Assembly (NCBI GenBank): GCA_910584955.1 | Contig: CAJUDC010000059.1 | Span: forward strand, 1-14,333 | Source of the DNA: an uncultured Paraprevotella sp. | GTDB lineage: Bacteria > Bacteroidota > Bacteroidia > Bacteroidales > Bacteroidaceae | DNA: 14,333 nt | Reading direction: 5' to 3' | Notes under the pieces: model-generated | Databases searched by the model: none | What the model was told of the DNA's origin: nothing | Seen by the model: the letters and a program-made list of their open reading frames with translations, nothing else | Shown: positions 1 to 6,704 of the stretch, piece by piece | How the letters are laid out: every line of letters starts with the position of its first letter | Numbering within the stretch: position 1 is the stretch's first letter | Made by a program: the position numbers and the translations under genes

Positions 1-32
1 GGCCCGCTTATTTTTGGAAAATAATGCGGGCC
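1..32. repeat. Long near-perfect hairpin at the left edge
   Basis: GGCCCGC (1-7) pairs with GCGGGCC (26-32). Inside it TTATTTT (8-14) pairs with AAAATAA (18-24) around a TGG loop, leaving T25 as a bulge, so 14 base pairs form in 32 nt. No T run follows on the plus strand, and the minus-strand continuation lies outside the window. It may be a terminator of a gene to the left or the second of two stacked hairpins after the 126-2654 gene. The fold is seen directly; the role is inferred. Confidence 0.55.
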
Positions 33-51
33 GGCGGGATATATGTATATG

Positions 52-90
52 AAAAAGGAGAAAGGGCATGTTCTTTCTCCTTTTTTGTAT
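52..90 (-). terminator. Bidirectional intrinsic terminator after the FISUMP surface-protein gene
   Basis: AAAAAGGAGAAAG (52-64) and CTTTCTCCTTTTT (73-85) form a perfect 13-bp stem with an 8-nt loop. Because the stem ends are A/T runs, a U tract follows the stem on either strand. It lies 36 nt past the stop codon of the minus-strand gene ending at 126, so it most likely terminates that operon. It could also stop transcripts entering from the left. Confidence 0.8.
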
Positions 91-93
91 TTT

Positions 94-130
94 AATAAGT
101 TGTAGGGGAACAAGCCCACCGCAACTTATT
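94..130 (-). repeat. Inverted repeat spanning the stop codon of the surface-protein gene
   Basis: AATAAGTTG (94-102) and CAACTTATT (122-130) are perfect 9-bp arms with a 19-nt loop. The right arm contains the stop codon (TAA, read from 128 to 126) of the minus-strand gene. No U tract follows directly, so this is not a terminator by itself. It may form a 3'-end mRNA structure upstream of the hairpin at 52-85. Confidence 0.5.
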
Positions 131-2654
131 CTGTAACGGGGCGAACCGTAAGTCCGGTATCACGATCGTAATGAGTTTCGTCCCAATATTTGTAATACGA
201 ATCAAAGCCCAAACAACAGGAATCATCCCAACCATACGGATTAGGGCTTTCCGACCAGTAGTAACCGTCCGAACCGTCATCGTCGAGATCCTCATCCCAG
301 CGGCCACCCGCTGCCGGCAAGAAAATGGAATTACCGTTAGGACCGGTCACCATTTGCCCGGTCACACCTTTATAAGTAGTCCATTCCCAAGTACATTTAT
401 CGATTAACTCCTTCATTTCATCCAAAGTCGGCATACGCCACTTACCGCCCCACTTGACATGGGCTACATCATACTGTGTACCGCTGATACTACCCATATG
501 AACGAATTTGTCCGTATTGGAATCATAATAAGCATAAGTCTCTAAATTATAAACTTCCTTCTCTTCCGTCTCTCCCCAAGCGTAATAACCGCCATACTCC
601 TCGGGAGAAGATGCTCCCACGTTATGACTGGACCATTTCACACTAAGGCCCAGGTCGATAGCCTCGCCCTCTGTTGGTTCCTTTTTCTTCTTCGTGGTGA
701 AAGAACGTACCTCACCGTAATAGTATTCGCCGTCAAGAGCCAGACAGGTGCGGTAGTAATAAGTCGTGTTCTCTTCCAGACCGCCTAGCGAAACGGAGAA
801 AACACCGCTGGTTTTCCGGCCTGAACCGACATAGGCCCCTGAGCCGATAACCAGGTTGGCGTACGTACCGTAGAGCATGCCCAATTCGCAAAGTGTCTCC
901 GCACTCTCTAGACCGTCGGCATAACCGGAGACTACCGCCGAATTCTCCTTTATCGCGGAAGCATTGCCTGTTTCCACCCGGATAGCCGTGGAAAAAGAGG
1001 AGGACGGAGCCGCCACCATCTCCCGACCGTAGATCCGTATTACGGGGCGGGCCACATATTCCTTGCCCGGAGTGAGCCCGATGAATACTTGTTCGGCGTC
1101 GGTATAAGGCCAATCGCGCTCGTACTTGTAGCTTTCGTTGAAATATTGGGTAGCCACGTGGGTTTCGCCTTTATCATAGAGTGCCAGCCCCACCTGCACA
1201 GGCGTCTGAAAGAAACACAAGTCGCGCGACACACGGGTGCGTACTAATGCACGGTTATTGTCGCTGCCGTCCTGTATCTCAGGTTGGGAAAATGCGGGAA
1301 GCAGATATTGATCATAAAGGTCGTATTCCAGTTGTAGAGCCAGCGGTTGCCGGTGCTCGTCGGCACCGGGGAGGCTGATGCCCGAATGGACGCCGGCCAC
1401 CGTATAACCGCCCGCCAGTTCGCCATACAGTCCGGTGGTCAGTTTGGAATCTTTCAAAGCCGAATACAGCGTACCGTCTTTCCACCCGGCATCCGACAGA
1501 GAGAAACCGGCTTTCAGCTGCAACCCCAATTTTCCCGTTACGTCCATACCGATAAGTTTATCGGAAAACAGCTTCACCCCCAAGCGAAGAGCTACACCGG
1601 CGGCTACCGAACCGTTGAGGTTGATGGAAAACTCCGGTGCGTCCGTCACCTCGAGCGGTACAACAGCTTCGTGAACAGTCTGCGGACACGGCATGCCATC
1701 CTGCCAGAAAAAGCCGTCGCGGAACTTGCAATACGCCGGTATGGAAGCAGAAAGGTCTATCTGACCGGCCAGTCGGTAAAAGGCACCCAGTTTGAGGCTC
1801 CCGTATAGACCGGGGATAGAAGTGGGGATGGTGGCGTCGACCATCCAGAGAGGCTCCGGCGCATACTGACCGTCTACCCGCGCACTCAGTTTGCTTTTCA
1901 GGCGATAAGCGTGCGTCAACTCCATTTTGACCACATTCTTCAGGTTGTGTTCTCCGATGCAGATCACGTAGTTGAAGGTGGCCGTCGGTTGCACTTGCAA
2001 ACTGACGGGACCAAGCGTAACCGTAAAATTATTGAGTTTAAAGGAGTGTGAACCCGTTCCTGTCACTTTCCGGGGCGGAGCCTGTGCAGGAACTTCCCCG
2101 TCATCGGTCGATACGGATTTTCCCACCGTCACCAGATGCTCGTAAACATCTGTGAGAATCACCTCGCTGAAATCGAGTACTTTAACGCCGGAGGAATCCC
2201 GCACCGAAGCCAATCGACCCGCAAAACCGCCTTCGAGCGGTGTATCGAAGACGTCGCTTACCACGACCTGCCCTTTCGAAGGGAGCAAGTCGGCAGGTAC
2301 GGTTGAAGAAAACACCAGACGCAAATCGGCGACGGATTGCAGATAAGGCAGATGCGCCGCCGTAAGATGGAACACTTCGCTACGGTACTTCGCCTCCGGC
2401 GTAACCAGACTGATGCTGTCGATCGCGGCCAGGGGGATACGGTATACGCTGTCGGAGGTATAGAACAACTGGGCCTGCCACTCGTCGCGATACACGCCGG
2501 CGCTGTCGAGACGGGAATAGACGATGCTGTCTATGTCCTCCCGCAGGAAAGCGTTGAAGTCACCGTCGTTACGGTAGACATAGAGGGCATTCTGTGCCGA
2601 AGCGACCGGAGCAAGCGACACCAGCAGGAGAAACAGGAAGAAGAGTTTTTTCAT
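126..2654 (-). CDS. Secreted modular surface protein with C-terminal FISUMP domain
   Basis: An 842-residue exported protein of unknown role. Residues 1-20 are a signal peptide (Lys-Lys, a Leu/Phe core, then SAQ). Residues about 21-90 form a short module (LYVYRNDGDFNAF, later YRIPLAAIDSI) of a type I recognise from Bacteroides secreted proteins. Residues about 91-455 are beta-rich and unassigned. Residues about 465-655 look like two fibronectin-III-like repeats, each ending in a YxxR-type strand, followed by a KKKKEP linker. Residues about 662-842 match the Fibrobacter succinogenes major paralogous (FISUMP, TIGR02145-type) domain: AIDLGLSVKWSSHNVG, YYAWGE, WRMPT, GPNGNSIFLPAAGGRW, and the terminal GLTVRPV. 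The start ATG overlaps the stop of the upstream gene by 4 nt (ATGA, 2651-2654), so the two are translationally coupled. FISUMP domains are common in Bacteroidetes surface proteins, but their biochemical function is not established. The start and operon are clear; any binding role would be inference. Confidence 0.88.
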   Translation of the reverse strand: MKKLFFLFLLLVSLAPVASAQNALYVYRNDGDFNAFLREDIDSIVYSRLDSAGVYRDEWQAQLFYTSDSVYRIPLAAIDSISLVTPEAKYRSEVFHLTAAHLPYLQSVADLRLVFSSTVPADLLPSKGQVVVSDVFDTPLEGGFAGRLASVRDSSGVKVLDFSEVILTDVYEHLVTVGKSVSTDDGEVPAQAPPRKVTGTGSHSFKLNNFTVTLGPVSLQVQPTATFNYVICIGEHNLKNVVKMELTHAYRLKSKLSARVDGQYAPEPLWMVDATIPTSIPGLYGSLKLGAFYRLAGQIDLSASIPAYCKFRDGFFWQDGMPCPQTVHEAVVPLEVTDAPEFSINLNGSVAAGVALRLGVKLFSDKLIGMDVTGKLGLQLKAGFSLSDAGWKDGTLYSALKDSKLTTGLYGELAGGYTVAGVHSGISLPGADEHRQPLALQLEYDLYDQYLLPAFSQPEIQDGSDNNRALVRTRVSRDLCFFQTPVQVGLALYDKGETHVATQYFNESYKYERDWPYTDAEQVFIGLTPGKEYVARPVIRIYGREMVAAPSSSFSTAIRVETGNASAIKENSAVVSGYADGLESAETLCELGMLYGTYANLVIGSGAYVGSGRKTSGVFSVSLGGLEENTTYYYRTCLALDGEYYYGEVRSFTTKKKKEPTEGEAIDLGLSVKWSSHNVGASSPEEYGGYYAWGETEEKEVYNLETYAYYDSNTDKFVHMGSISGTQYDVAHVKWGGKWRMPTLDEMKELIDKCTWEWTTYKGVTGQMVTGPNGNSIFLPAAGGRWDEDLDDDGSDGYYWSESPNPYGWDDSCCLGFDSYYKYWDETHYDRDTGLTVRPVTE

Positions 2655-3127
2655 GGCTTGCGGATTTTAAAGTTACCGGCAGAGGTCCTGATCACATAGA
2701 CACCGGACGGAAGCGACCGCATGTCGAGAACGGCATTTCCCGACCCGTCGGTCGAAACGGTCAGGCTTCTTTTCCCGTCGGAGGCGTAGACCTCTACCAC
2801 CGACCGGGCGGGAAGAGCCGTCATACGCAGGCCGTCCTCCGACAGATGGAAACGGACATCGCCCGCAGCCGGAGCGGCAATCCGGTCCGGTGTCACCCAT
2901 TCGTGCGTGAGGCGCACCACCTCGCCCGCCGGAAAGGACAGCTCGCTCATGTGGGTGGTCACCCGCATCTCGTCGGTGGTGAATGTCACTTTGGGCTGTT
3001 CGTCGAACAGCACCGTCACTTTCTGTCCGTCGGTCTTCCAAAAGGCCACGGCATTTACACCCTCCGCACCGATAGCGGAGGATACGGCCAGCAGGGCCGC
3101 GCAAAACATTGTCTTTCTAAATTGCAT
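2651..3127 (-). CDS. Small secreted protein with type-A-sorting-like C-terminal domain
   Basis: A 158-residue exported protein. A signal peptide occupies about residues 1-21 (MQFRKTMFCAALLAVSSAIG). Residues about 24-75 form a beta-strand module (VNAVAFWKTDGQKVTVLFDEQPKV, then SFPAGEVVRLTHE) of a kind seen in Bacteroides secreted proteins. The last ~50 residues (VEVYASDGKR, a glycine turn, LPSGVYVIRTSAGNFKIRKP) have the pattern of the Por/T9SS type A sorting domain: a turn, then a LPxGxYvvr strand, then a final F-K-I-x-K/R strand. In gut Bacteroides such tails often occur without a complete type IX system, so secretion by T9SS should not be assumed. It is the first gene of the pair and shares ATGA with the downstream gene. 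No function can be assigned. Confidence 0.82.
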   Translation of the reverse strand: MQFRKTMFCAALLAVSSAIGAEGVNAVAFWKTDGQKVTVLFDEQPKVTFTTDEMRVTTHMSELSFPAGEVVRLTHEWVTPDRIAAPAAGDVRFHLSEDGLRMTALPARSVVEVYASDGKRSLTVSTDGSGNAVLDMRSLPSGVYVIRTSAGNFKIRKP

Positions 3128-3279
3128 CTGATAATAGGTTATGTTATATACTTATACTAGTCTGTTTGGCATTTCTACAGGATGCCGGACAGGATGATAC
3201 CCAAGAAATGGCTTTATATTATTCGGAATCCTTCTAAGGGGGCGGCTTGTGATGGATAAGGCTGCTTTGAAGTTTATCG

Positions 3280-3287
3280 CAAATATA
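3280..3287 (-). promoter_or_regulatory. Bacteroidetes -7 element for the secreted-protein pair
   Basis: The minus strand reads TATATTTG, a full match to TAnnTTTG. A start about 6-7 nt further on would leave a leader of about 145 nt before the ATG at 3127, long for this genome type. I found no good TTG at the -33 position, so confidence is moderate. Confidence 0.5.
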
Positions 3288-3341
3288 CGGTTTCCTTAGT
3301 TATTCTCCTTAAAAGAAATAAAGAAAAATAATGCCTTTTCT

Positions 3342-3349
3342 TATATTTG
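3342..3349 (+). promoter_or_regulatory. Orphan plus-strand -7 element (TATATTTG)
   Basis: A full TAnnTTTG match pointing right, with no plus-strand protein gene downstream before the convergent nadE end at 3531. A transcript would start near 3355 and run straight into the GC-rich inverted repeat. The -33 region is A-rich and lacks TTG. It may drive a small RNA, or be a chance match in AT-rich DNA. Confidence 0.35.
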
Positions 3350-3368
3350 CACCCTAAAACGATAGGGT

Positions 3369-3425
3369 AAAGGGGGGATCTTGCGCGCAACTCCCCTTAC
3401 GCGCACGCGTATGGCCGCGCGCAAG
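3369..3425. repeat. GC-rich nested inverted repeat
   Basis: CTTGCGCGC (3380-3388) and GCGCGCAAG (3417-3425) are perfect 9-bp arms. Inside the loop TACGCG (3398-3403) and CGCGTA (3406-3411) pair around CA. A competing pairing joins AAGGGG (about 3370-3375) with CCCCTT (3393-3398). The block is far richer in GC than its surroundings. It could be the nadE 3' terminator region, a REP-like element, or the core of a structured RNA started from 3342-3349. Confidence 0.5.
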
Positions 3426-3530
3426 ACAGAGGGTTTGTTTTTACTTTCAATGATACCGGATAGAGACAAACAGATGCACGGTAAGGCATCCGATTGACGG
3501 AAGTTCAGGCCTCGGAAGAAATAGAGTTGC

Positions 3531-5456
3531 TTATAAGGCTTCGCATTCGGCCAGCCAGGCAGCGCCCGAGGCATCGCTGGGCATGCGCCAGTCGCCACGG
3601 GGACTGAGCGAGCAACTGCCTACTTTGGGACCGTCGGGCAGACAGGAACGCTTGAACTGCTGCGCGAAGAAACGTCGGTAGAATGTTGTCATCCATTTCT
3701 TTATAGTCTCCTCGTCGTAGGTAGTCCCGAAAGCCTTTTGGGCCAAGAAGTAGATTTTTGACGGACGGAATCCGTACCGTAACAGATGATAGAGGAAAAA
3801 GTCGTGCAATTCGTACGGGCCCACCTTGTCTTCTGTCTTTTGCGAGATCTCGCCGTTTTCATCCGCCGGAAGCAATTCGGGGCTGATCGGCGTATCGACG
3901 ATGTCCAATAGCGTTGAGCTGACTTCCTGGTCTGTCATTCCATTGGCTACCCATGTTACCAGATGTTTTACCAATGTTTTCGGTACGGAAGCGTTGACAC
4001 CGTACATGCTCATGTGATCCCCGTTGTAGGTGGCCCAGCCCAAAGCCAGTTCCGACAAATCGCCGGTTCCTATTACCAACCCGTTCATTTGGTTGGCGGC
4101 ATCCATCAAGATTTGTGTCCGTTCGCGTGCCTGTGCGTTTTCATAGGTAATGTCGTGCACCGACAGGTCTGCACCTATATCTTCAAAGTGCTGGATACAT
4201 GCCGCCTTGATGCTGATTTCGCGGATGGTTATCCCCAGATATTTCATCAGTCTGATAGCATTGGTATAGGTGCGGTCCGTTGTTCCGAAGCCCGGCATGG
4301 TGATGCCGACAATGCCTTTGCGTGAAAGGCCCAGATTGTCGAATGTCCTGACGCAGACCAAGAGGGCTAGGGTGGAGTCCAGTCCGCCGGAGATGCCGAT
4401 GACAGCCGTCTGAGCGTGGGTATGGATCAGGCGCTTGGCCAGCCCTTCGGTCTGGATGGCAAAAATCTCTTCACACCGTTCGTTCAGTTCGTCGCCTGTA
4501 GGGACAAAAGGATGCGGATGGACCTGACGGGTTATTTCTATCTCTTTCGGAGCAAAGAATTCGGTATCTATGTGGCAGGCATCGTTGGCGCCGTATTGGG
4601 CGACAGAAGCGGAGAAAGTAGTGTTCACCCGACGTTCCGAACGCAAACGCTCTACGTCGATCTCGCTGATTATTAGTTGCTCATGACGGCAGAAACGTTC
4701 GCCCTCCGCCAATAAAACACCGTTCTCATAAATGAATCCCTTACCGGAGAACACTACATCCTGTGTGCTCTCGCCGAAACCGCATCCGGCGAAGACATAT
4801 CCCGACAGGCATCGTGCACTCTGCTGTGACAACAGGGATTTCAGGTAGACGTTTTTTCCCACCCCTTCGTTATCGGCGCTCAGATTGAAAATGATTTCCG
4901 CCCCTTTCAGCACCAACTCCGAGCTGGGGGGAATGGGTGCCCATACGTCTTCGCAGATTTCAATGCCGAAGCAGCAAGTGGGCGTGTGGAAGAGCAGATT
5001 ACGGCTTATTTTTACCTGTTGTCCGCAAATCAGCACGTTGGTCTCGGGATGTGTTCTACCGGAGGTGAACCACCGCTGTTCATAAAACTCCTTATAATTG
5101 GGCAAATACGTCTTGGGCACCAGTCCCAGTATTTTCCCTTTCTGAACTACGGCTGCGCAATTGAGCAGGGTGCCGTGATAAGGCACCGGCAATCCTACGA
5201 TAGAGATGATGTCCAGCGAGCGTGTGAAGTTCATCAGGCTGATAAGAGCCATTTCCGCTTCGTCCAGCAGCAGTTGCTGGGCAAATAAGTCTCCGCATGT
5301 ATAAGCCGTAAGGCTCAGTTCGGGAAAACAAATAATTTCTACGCCTTTTCCTTCGGCTTGGGCGATCAGGCTTTCCATTTCCTGCACGTTATGCTTGCAA
5401 TCGGCCACTTTCAGGCCGGGGATAGCGGATGCTATTCGTACGAAACCGTAATTCAT
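3531..5456 (-). CDS. nadE: Glutamine-dependent NAD(+) synthetase
   Basis: Catalyses the last step of NAD synthesis: ATP-dependent amidation of deamido-NAD using ammonia from glutamine, in the cytoplasm. At 641 residues it is the usual length for the two-domain form. The N-terminal nitrilase-type glutaminase domain (about 1-290) shows the Glu-Lys-Cys triad: E46 in FPELSLTAY, K115 in PKTYLPNYKEFYE, and C168 in GIEICEDVW. The C-terminal synthetase domain begins near residue 325. It carries the PP-loop SGGLDS at 356-361 and downstream synthetase motifs (GTGDLSELALGW, then NGDHMSMYGVNASVPKTLV). Starting at the ATG at 5456 gives the expected N-terminus, YGFVRIASAIPGLKVADC. The gene is transcribed alone, diverging from perR across 144 nt. 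All key residues are present, so activity is expected. Confidence 0.97.
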   Translation of the reverse strand: MNYGFVRIASAIPGLKVADCKHNVQEMESLIAQAEGKGVEIICFPELSLTAYTCGDLFAQQLLLDEAEMALISLMNFTRSLDIISIVGLPVPYHGTLLNCAAVVQKGKILGLVPKTYLPNYKEFYEQRWFTSGRTHPETNVLICGQQVKISRNLLFHTPTCCFGIEICEDVWAPIPPSSELVLKGAEIIFNLSADNEGVGKNVYLKSLLSQQSARCLSGYVFAGCGFGESTQDVVFSGKGFIYENGVLLAEGERFCRHEQLIISEIDVERLRSERRVNTTFSASVAQYGANDACHIDTEFFAPKEIEITRQVHPHPFVPTGDELNERCEEIFAIQTEGLAKRLIHTHAQTAVIGISGGLDSTLALLVCVRTFDNLGLSRKGIVGITMPGFGTTDRTYTNAIRLMKYLGITIREISIKAACIQHFEDIGADLSVHDITYENAQARERTQILMDAANQMNGLVIGTGDLSELALGWATYNGDHMSMYGVNASVPKTLVKHLVTWVANGMTDQEVSSTLLDIVDTPISPELLPADENGEISQKTEDKVGPYELHDFFLYHLLRYGFRPSKIYFLAQKAFGTTYDEETIKKWMTTFYRRFFAQQFKRSCLPDGPKVGSCSLSPRGDWRMPSDASGAAWLAECEAL

Positions 5457-5483
5457 ATTTTGTTATCGGATGTTTTATTCCTA

Positions 5484-5491
5484 CAAAGATA
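5484..5491 (-). promoter_or_regulatory. Bacteroidetes -7 element for nadE
   Basis: The minus strand reads TATCTTTG (TAnnTTTG), ending 27 nt before the nadE ATG, which implies a leader of about 20 nt. No clear -33 TTG is present at the usual spacing. Confidence 0.55.
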
Positions 5492-5552
5492 GCAAATAAG
5501 AACAGAAGAATGTCTCATTTCGCTTTTTTTTCAAGAAAAACGGCGGTAAAGC

Positions 5553-5583
5553 TTGCTTGCTTCTGCAATTTGTATTACTTTTG
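5553..5583 (+). promoter_or_regulatory. perR-rbr promoter (-33 TTG, -7 TACTTTTG)
   Basis: TTG at 5553-5555 and TACTTTTG at 5576-5583 are separated by 20 nt, matching the Bacteroidetes sigma consensus in both sequence and spacing. The predicted start near 5590 gives a leader of about 10 nt to the ATG at 5601. This argues against using the in-frame TTG at 5553 as the perR start, since that codon lies in the -33 element. Confidence 0.65.
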
Positions 5584-5587
5584 CTTC

Positions 5588-5600
5588 TGTAATCATTACA
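5588..5600. promoter_or_regulatory. Fur/PerR-family operator (perR autoregulation)
   Basis: TGTAATCATTACA is a perfect 13-bp palindrome around one central base (TGTAAT-N-ATTACA). It has the TAATNATTA core common to PerR, Fur and Zur boxes. It lies between the -7 element and the perR start codon and covers the predicted transcription start, so bound repressor would block initiation. A 14-nt direct repeat with two mismatches (TTGCTTCTGCAATT 5557-5570; TTGCTTCTGTAATC 5581-5594) partly overlaps it. The palindrome is seen directly; assignment to the adjacent PerR is inferred from position and core. Confidence 0.72.
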
Positions 5601-6047
5601 ATGTTGGTAGAAGTATTGCAAAATAGAGCCTTGGAGAAGTTGCAGGAATGCGGAATCAAGCCCTCCGTGCAGCGGATAGCCATTATGGATTATCTGCTGA
5701 AGAGCTATTCGCATCCCACAGCCGAGGACGTTTATGCGGCTTTGCATGAAGAGATGCCGACATTGTCGCGCACTACGGTGTATAATACCTTGCGTTTGTT
5801 TGCCGAACAAGGGGCTGCGCGTATGCTAACGATAGATGAGCGGAAGGTGTGTTTCGACGGACAGATGCACCCCCATGCCCATTTCCAGTGTCGCCGTTGC
5901 GGCAGGCTTTACGACATGCCTTTGCCGGATCTGCCCCATCTGTCCGAACAGGAGTTCCGGGCCGACGGGCATACGATAGAGGAGATACATTATTATTATA
6001 AAGGGCTGTGCCGCATGTGCCGGACGAGTGAAGAGAAAAATGACTGA
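5601..6047 (+). CDS. perR: PerR-type peroxide-sensing transcriptional repressor (Fur family)
   Basis: A 148-residue Fur-family regulator. An N-terminal winged helix (about 10-80; SRTTVYNTLRLFAEQG is the recognition region) precedes a metal-binding dimerisation domain. All five ligands of the PerR regulatory site are present, each one residue later than in Bacillus subtilis PerR: H38, D86, H92, H94 and D105. The structural zinc cysteines C97/C100 and C137/C140 follow the same offset. An Asp at position 86 and His at 38 and 92 are the known basis for PerR-type metal-catalysed oxidation, so PerR fits better than Fur or Zur. I chose the ATG at 5601 because the promoter and operator lie just upstream; an in-frame TTG at 5553 would add 16 unlikely residues. 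Rubrerythrin follows after 42 nt with no promoter seen between, so the sensor is probably co-transcribed with a peroxidase and represses both through 5588-5600. Confidence 0.9.
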   Translation: MLVEVLQNRALEKLQECGIKPSVQRIAIMDYLLKSYSHPTAEDVYAALHEEMPTLSRTTVYNTLRLFAEQGAARMLTIDERKVCFDGQMHPHAHFQCRRCGRLYDMPLPDLPHLSEQEFRADGHTIEEIHYYYKGLCRMCRTSEEKND

Positions 6048-6089
6048 TTGTACACTATAATTATTAAACCAATTAAAACAGAAAAAGAG

Positions 6090-6641
6090 ATGATTAAAAA
6101 ATTTGTTTGCACCGTGTGTGGATATATCCACGAAGGTACCGAAGCTCCCGAAAGTTGTCCGCAGTGTAAAGCTCCGGCTTCGAAGTTCAAAGAAATGGTT
6201 GATACGGAACTTACCTTTGTTACGGAGCACGAAATCGGCATCGCCAAGGATGTGGATCCTGAAATCAAGAAAGGCTTGCAGGCTAATTTTGAGGGCGAAT
6301 GCACCGAGGTGGGCATGTATCTGGCCATGAGCCGTCAGGCCGATCGCGAAGGTTATCCCGAAATCGCCGAAGCTTTCAAGCGTTATGCTTTTGAAGAAGC
6401 CGATCACGCTTCTCGTTTCTGCGAACTGCTGGGTGATATGGTATGGGACACGAAGACCAACCTGAAGAAGAGAATGGAAGCCGAGAGCGGTGCATGTTCC
6501 GGTAAGATGGAGATTGCCAAAATGGCCAAAGCGCAGAATCTGGATGCTATCCACGATACCGTGCATGAGATGGCTAAGGACGAAGCCCGCCACGGTCGCG
6601 GTTTCCTGGGTCTGTATCAGCGCTATTTCGGCGATAAATAA
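6090..6641 (+). CDS. rbr: Rubrerythrin with N-terminal rubredoxin domain
   Basis: Cytoplasmic non-heme diiron peroxidase that reduces hydrogen peroxide to water in anaerobes, using electrons relayed through a rubredoxin iron. At 183 residues, residues 1-36 form the rubredoxin-like domain with iron ligands C7, C10, C23 and C26 (CTVCGY, CPQCKAP). Residues about 55-183 form the ferritin-like four-helix domain with carboxylate/histidine motifs E70 (FEGEC), E103-x-x-H106 (EEADH), E141 and E165-x-x-H168 (DEARH). This domain order is reversed compared with classical rubrerythrin, in which rubredoxin is C-terminal. The ATG at 6090 begins directly before the rubredoxin domain, after an A-rich leader; an in-frame TTG at 6048 right after the perR stop is less likely. 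It sits second in the perR operon, consistent with peroxide induction. Confidence 0.93.
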   Translation: MIKKFVCTVCGYIHEGTEAPESCPQCKAPASKFKEMVDTELTFVTEHEIGIAKDVDPEIKKGLQANFEGECTEVGMYLAMSRQADREGYPEIAEAFKRYAFEEADHASRFCELLGDMVWDTKTNLKKRMEAESGACSGKMEIAKMAKAQNLDAIHDTVHEMAKDEARHGRGFLGLYQRYFGDK

Positions 6642-6704
6642 GCAGAGCGAAAATTGCCTTGATGCTCGTCCGGCGGATGGCCGGCGGGCCTCATAAATAA
6701 GAGG

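Larger units (their letters stand above)
3128..3530. other. Intergenic region with two promoter-like sites and a GC-rich inverted repeat
   Basis: A 403-nt stretch with no credible protein gene. It holds the likely leader of the minus-strand secreted pair (3128-3273), a minus-strand -7 element at 3280-3287, a plus-strand -7 element at 3342-3349, and nested inverted repeats at 3369-3425. An 8-nt direct repeat, ACAGGATG, occurs at 3177-3184 and 3189-3196. The part next to the nadE stop (3431-3530) contains only weak hairpins, such as GATGC 3473-3477 with GCATC 3486-3490. Confidence 0.6.

Noticed and set aside
5553..5600. Upstream TTG start for perR adding 16 residues
   Set aside because: The TTG serves as the -33 element, and the extra codons cover the -7 element and operator. 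The 5601 ATG gives the normal PerR length.
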